Below are positions 56,531 to 59,052 of a stretch of DNA of 59,052 nucleotides, one piece after another. A program made the translations under genes and the position numbers. Source of the DNA: Zygnema circumcarinatum (Eukaryota; Streptophyta; Zygnematophyceae; Zygnematales; Zygnemataceae); contig CM074819.1 of NCBI GenBank assembly GCA_037447605.1, forward strand, positions 1,386,547 to 1,445,598. Reading direction: 5' to 3'. The first letter of the stretch is position 1; each line of letters opens with the position of its first letter. The notes under the pieces are model-generated. The model was not told the DNA's origin, searched no databases, and saw only the letters and a program-made list of their open reading frames with translations.

Positions 56531-57803
56531 GCCTAGTTTATGCATGCGCAAATTTACCTATCGTGATTGACTTGCTTGCCCTGCCGGGACAAAGTATGTT
56601 TCGGCTACAGATTGAGAAGAGATTTGATCCGTCCCTTAGTTAAAATATTGCCTTAAAATGCAAAAGATCTTATCAAAACCCGAGTCCGTGGACCTTAAGT
56701 TTTTGCCTGGATCCATTTACTTATGCATTTCCGACAAGCAGCCGCAACGGTCGCCGATGTGCGGCACATCGCGCGGAGCGAGGGAGGGAGGGAGGGAGGG
56801 AGGGAGGGAGGGAGGGAAGGAGGGAGGGAGGGAGGGAGAGAAGGAGGGAGGGAGGGAGCAGAAGGCCACTGCCACACCGGTCCTCTTGCTCTGTCCTCTT
56901 GCTTGCACGAGAGTGACGAACTTAGGTTGCTCAGCCTTTTACAGCTGATGCGTGGATGGACCAAGGGGAATTGAACTAGGCAGAGAAGAGAAGGCTAAGA
57001 CGACGTTTCGCATGACGGATGTGGAGTCCGCTGAGGAGAGCTGTTCTTCTACGACCTGCGTCTGAGTGCAGGCCCTCCCTCTGCTTGTTGCAAGTTCTCA
57101 AATGTGGTCGCCATTGTCAACCCGTCCCGTTCAGGGTTTCATCCAACTGTGCTGCTCACTACCTGCAACGTTCTGCTTTTCCATTGATAGCTAGCGATGC
57201 TGCAGTTATGAAATATCTTCAACAACTCTCTCCGTGTTCTGTGAGGTAATCTCTGCTCTATTGAATGATGATGCTGCAGGTGGTGGTCGTCCGCACTCTG
57301 CACTCTGTGGCTTGTCCAAAAAATAAAATAACTTACCTATAAAATTCATAATGTGATGTCCTGCAAAGAGGCGACCATGGTACCAACCGCGCTTGAGCTA
57401 CGCTGAGCTGTGCTGCCTGAGGGCGATGAAGTGGTGATGCGTTTTGAATGATTAAAAAAAATCAAAAAAATAAAAATGAATGATAAAATCAAGCCAATAG
57501 AAAGGATTGCCAATTCAGGCTTTTCATCAAACGGTCACCCTCTGACTTTTCAGGCATACTAGAAAAAAAATTCTCTACCTTGAACCTGAACTCTAAACCC
57601 TAAACCCAAAAAATCATACTTGCTGTATCCGAACGAACCCCCCCTCCCAAAAACATTATTCACCCCCATCACAAATTTCCATAATTCCTAGAAGGCGAAC
57701 CCAATACATCCTGACAACAAGGAAACTCTAAATCTGTCAGGACTTATTCCTTTTGAGCCTTCCCTAAACCCTAAAGACCCTGAAGCCTCTGAACCCTAAT
57801 TTT
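56531..57803. other. Intergenic, 3' flank of the ELO gene
   Basis: Contains a (GGGA)n run at about 56778-56858 and otherwise unique sequence with telo-box-like CTCTAAACCCTAAACCC near 57590. No gene is recognised. Confidence 0.45.
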
Positions 57804-58813
57804 TCAATCAGCCCGTTTTGATCGTTTGCTACTGCTATCTCCGCCTTTCTTCTTCCCATATTGGCGGCGGTGGAAACTAATAAATAGCAAAAGCAGTGTT
57901 ATATTGAAGGAGACGTTGAAGAGCCATGAGCCCATGCCCGCACATCCGGAACGGAAAAAATAGAGCCATAGAAAGGGGATAGACATTGTAAAACTGAACA
58001 GGAACTGCACGGCGTTGTTGACATGGAAACAGAGAGAGAGGCAAGGAAAACAAGGCATTCGAGTGAGCCTAATGGACCAGAAACAACAAAGAAAGTTCAT
58101 AGAGGCTCTAATTGTTCGCTTTTGTTGTTTAGGGTAGAGGTAAGGTAGAGGTGGCGAGAGAGAGGGTTTTTACGAGAAGGGGAGGGAGGGAGGGAGGGAG
58201 GGAGGGAGAGAGAGAGAGAGAGAGAGGTGCGGGTAAGGTGAAACAACGAGACAACAAAGAAAAAACTGCCGGTGAGAGAGGCCCTTGAGATATGAGAAAG
58301 AAAAGAGGTGAGAGTGAAAATGAGAGGCACATGATAAAGATGTGAGAGAGGAATGAGAGACGAACGAACAGGCGTTGCATCAGAGTGAGTTGACGAGCCG
58401 GAGGAGGGAGAGAGAGAGTGAGTGAGTGAGAGAGAGGGGGAGCGAGAAAGTGGGAAGTCAACACGCAAGGCATCCACATTGACTATAAAAATCTTTTCAA
58501 GAACTCTTCAAAAGCGAAGCGAGAACCAAAAAGGAAATATACTTCATTCCGACCAAATAAGTGTTCGAAGCCCACCTGAACAATTTGGCTGTTGGTCACA
58601 AATTTTCGCCAGGGGGGTGGCATGCCCATACTGAAAAATTCATAAGAAAAAATCTCAGCGATAGAACAAAACAGCACAGGGGAAAAGGTCATTGAAGCAA
58701 TAAAGAAGGGAAGAATGAGTGTGAGTTCACCTGTGCATAAAGTAATAGAAGTACATAAGTACATGGATCCCTGTATTGGTGAGAAGTCCCAATGTTTGGA
58801 GCGATTGTTGATC
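57804..58813 (-). CDS. ELO-like very-long-chain fatty acid elongase, C-terminal part
   Basis: Condensing enzyme family (ELO/GNS1-SUR4) that extends acyl-CoA by two carbons in the endoplasmic reticulum membrane. Exons visible (minus): 58813-58731, 58630-58576 and 58004-57804, joining in phase to a TGA. The gene starts beyond the right edge, so the HxxHH box is not in the window. The joined sequence reads DQQSLQTLGLLTNTGIHVLM, YFYYFMHSMGMPPPWRKFVT and NSQIVQ, then FLFSFTMSIPFLWLYFFRSG, and so on. This is the family pattern of NT-x-H-V-x-MY-x-YYF, W(R/K)(K)xVT-xxQIxQ and C-terminal membrane spans. It ends in a Lys/Ser-rich tail (YGKKKGGDSSSKRSKRAD) but lacks a strict KKxx retrieval motif. Sequence from 58814 to the edge is GA-rich intron. 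Confidence 0.85.
58140..58445. repeat. GA/GGGA-rich tract in an ELO intron
   Basis: Purine-rich sequence on the plus strand, CT-rich in gene sense, between the last two ELO exons. Predicted Ser/Leu-rich peptides from this region are composition artefacts. Confidence 0.75.
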
Positions 58814-59052
58814 CTGCACTCAACAGCATAGAAGGGGAGAAAGAGAGAGAGAGAAAGAAAGAGAGAGAAGAGAGGGAGAGGGAGAAAGACAGAAGTTAAA
58901 GAAAGAGGCAAGAAAGTAGAAAGCCCACAGAAAAAAGCACACAATGGAAAGAGTAGGAAGGAGGGTTGGGAGAGGGGAAGGAAAGATATGAGAGCGTAGC
59001 GGTTCTTGGAGAAAGCGAGAGAGGAAAGTGGGGGGCAAGAAGACGAGAGGGG
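58814..59052. other. ELO intron, GA-rich, to the right edge
   Basis: GA-rich sequence upstream, in gene sense, of the first visible ELO exon. No further exon is recognised before the edge. Confidence 0.55.

Overview
This window is nuclear DNA from a green plant, most likely a streptophyte (a streptophyte alga or an early-diverging land plant). The genes are split into many short exons with GT-AG introns. The families are plant-type: a CDPK-related kinase, a GH9 endoglucanase ending in a CBM49-like module, a plant ELO-like elongase, a chloroplast-type HEP2 zinc ribbon, and AAACCCTA-type repeats. I cannot name the species. All splice sites were read by eye. Each exon chain keeps phase and matches family landmarks, but no transcript supports it.

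Layout, left to right. A CDPK-related kinase (minus) runs off the left edge. A transposon-rich spacer follows, holding a Mutator-like foldback element with a 9-bp target duplication and a second element carrying a transposase zinc-knuckle relic. Next is a complete 13-exon spastin/katanin-type AAA ATPase with an MIT domain (minus). A palindromic hAT-like foldback element separates it from KGD4 (plus), whose last two exons appear twice around an assembly gap, probably an artefact. Then come a G-box tandem array and heat-shock elements before a four-unit polyubiquitin gene (plus), a predicted plastid membrane protein (plus), HEP2 (plus) and a small HMG-box protein (plus).

The second half holds an 11-exon secreted GH9C endoglucanase (minus). 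Beyond it lie about 6.5 kb of repeats: a DNA-transposon cluster, foldback elements and an 800-bp ATGG microsatellite. NOG2/GNL2, the circularly permuted ribosome-biogenesis GTPase (plus, 11 exons), follows, then convergent SDE2 (minus), a 25-bp minisatellite, two inverted receptor-kinase fragments, and the 3' part of an ELO-like fatty acid elongase (minus) that leaves the right edge.

The genes are unrelated housekeeping and signalling genes and do not form a cluster. Polyubiquitin and the Hsp70-escort gene HEP2 both act in proteostasis, and both follow copies of the same G-box module. CACGTG is also found upstream of KGD4 and the endoglucanase. The most unusual material is the set of foldback/DNA transposons, a dispersed repeat family of about 90 bp, tandem duplications that copy splice sites, and the G-box array.
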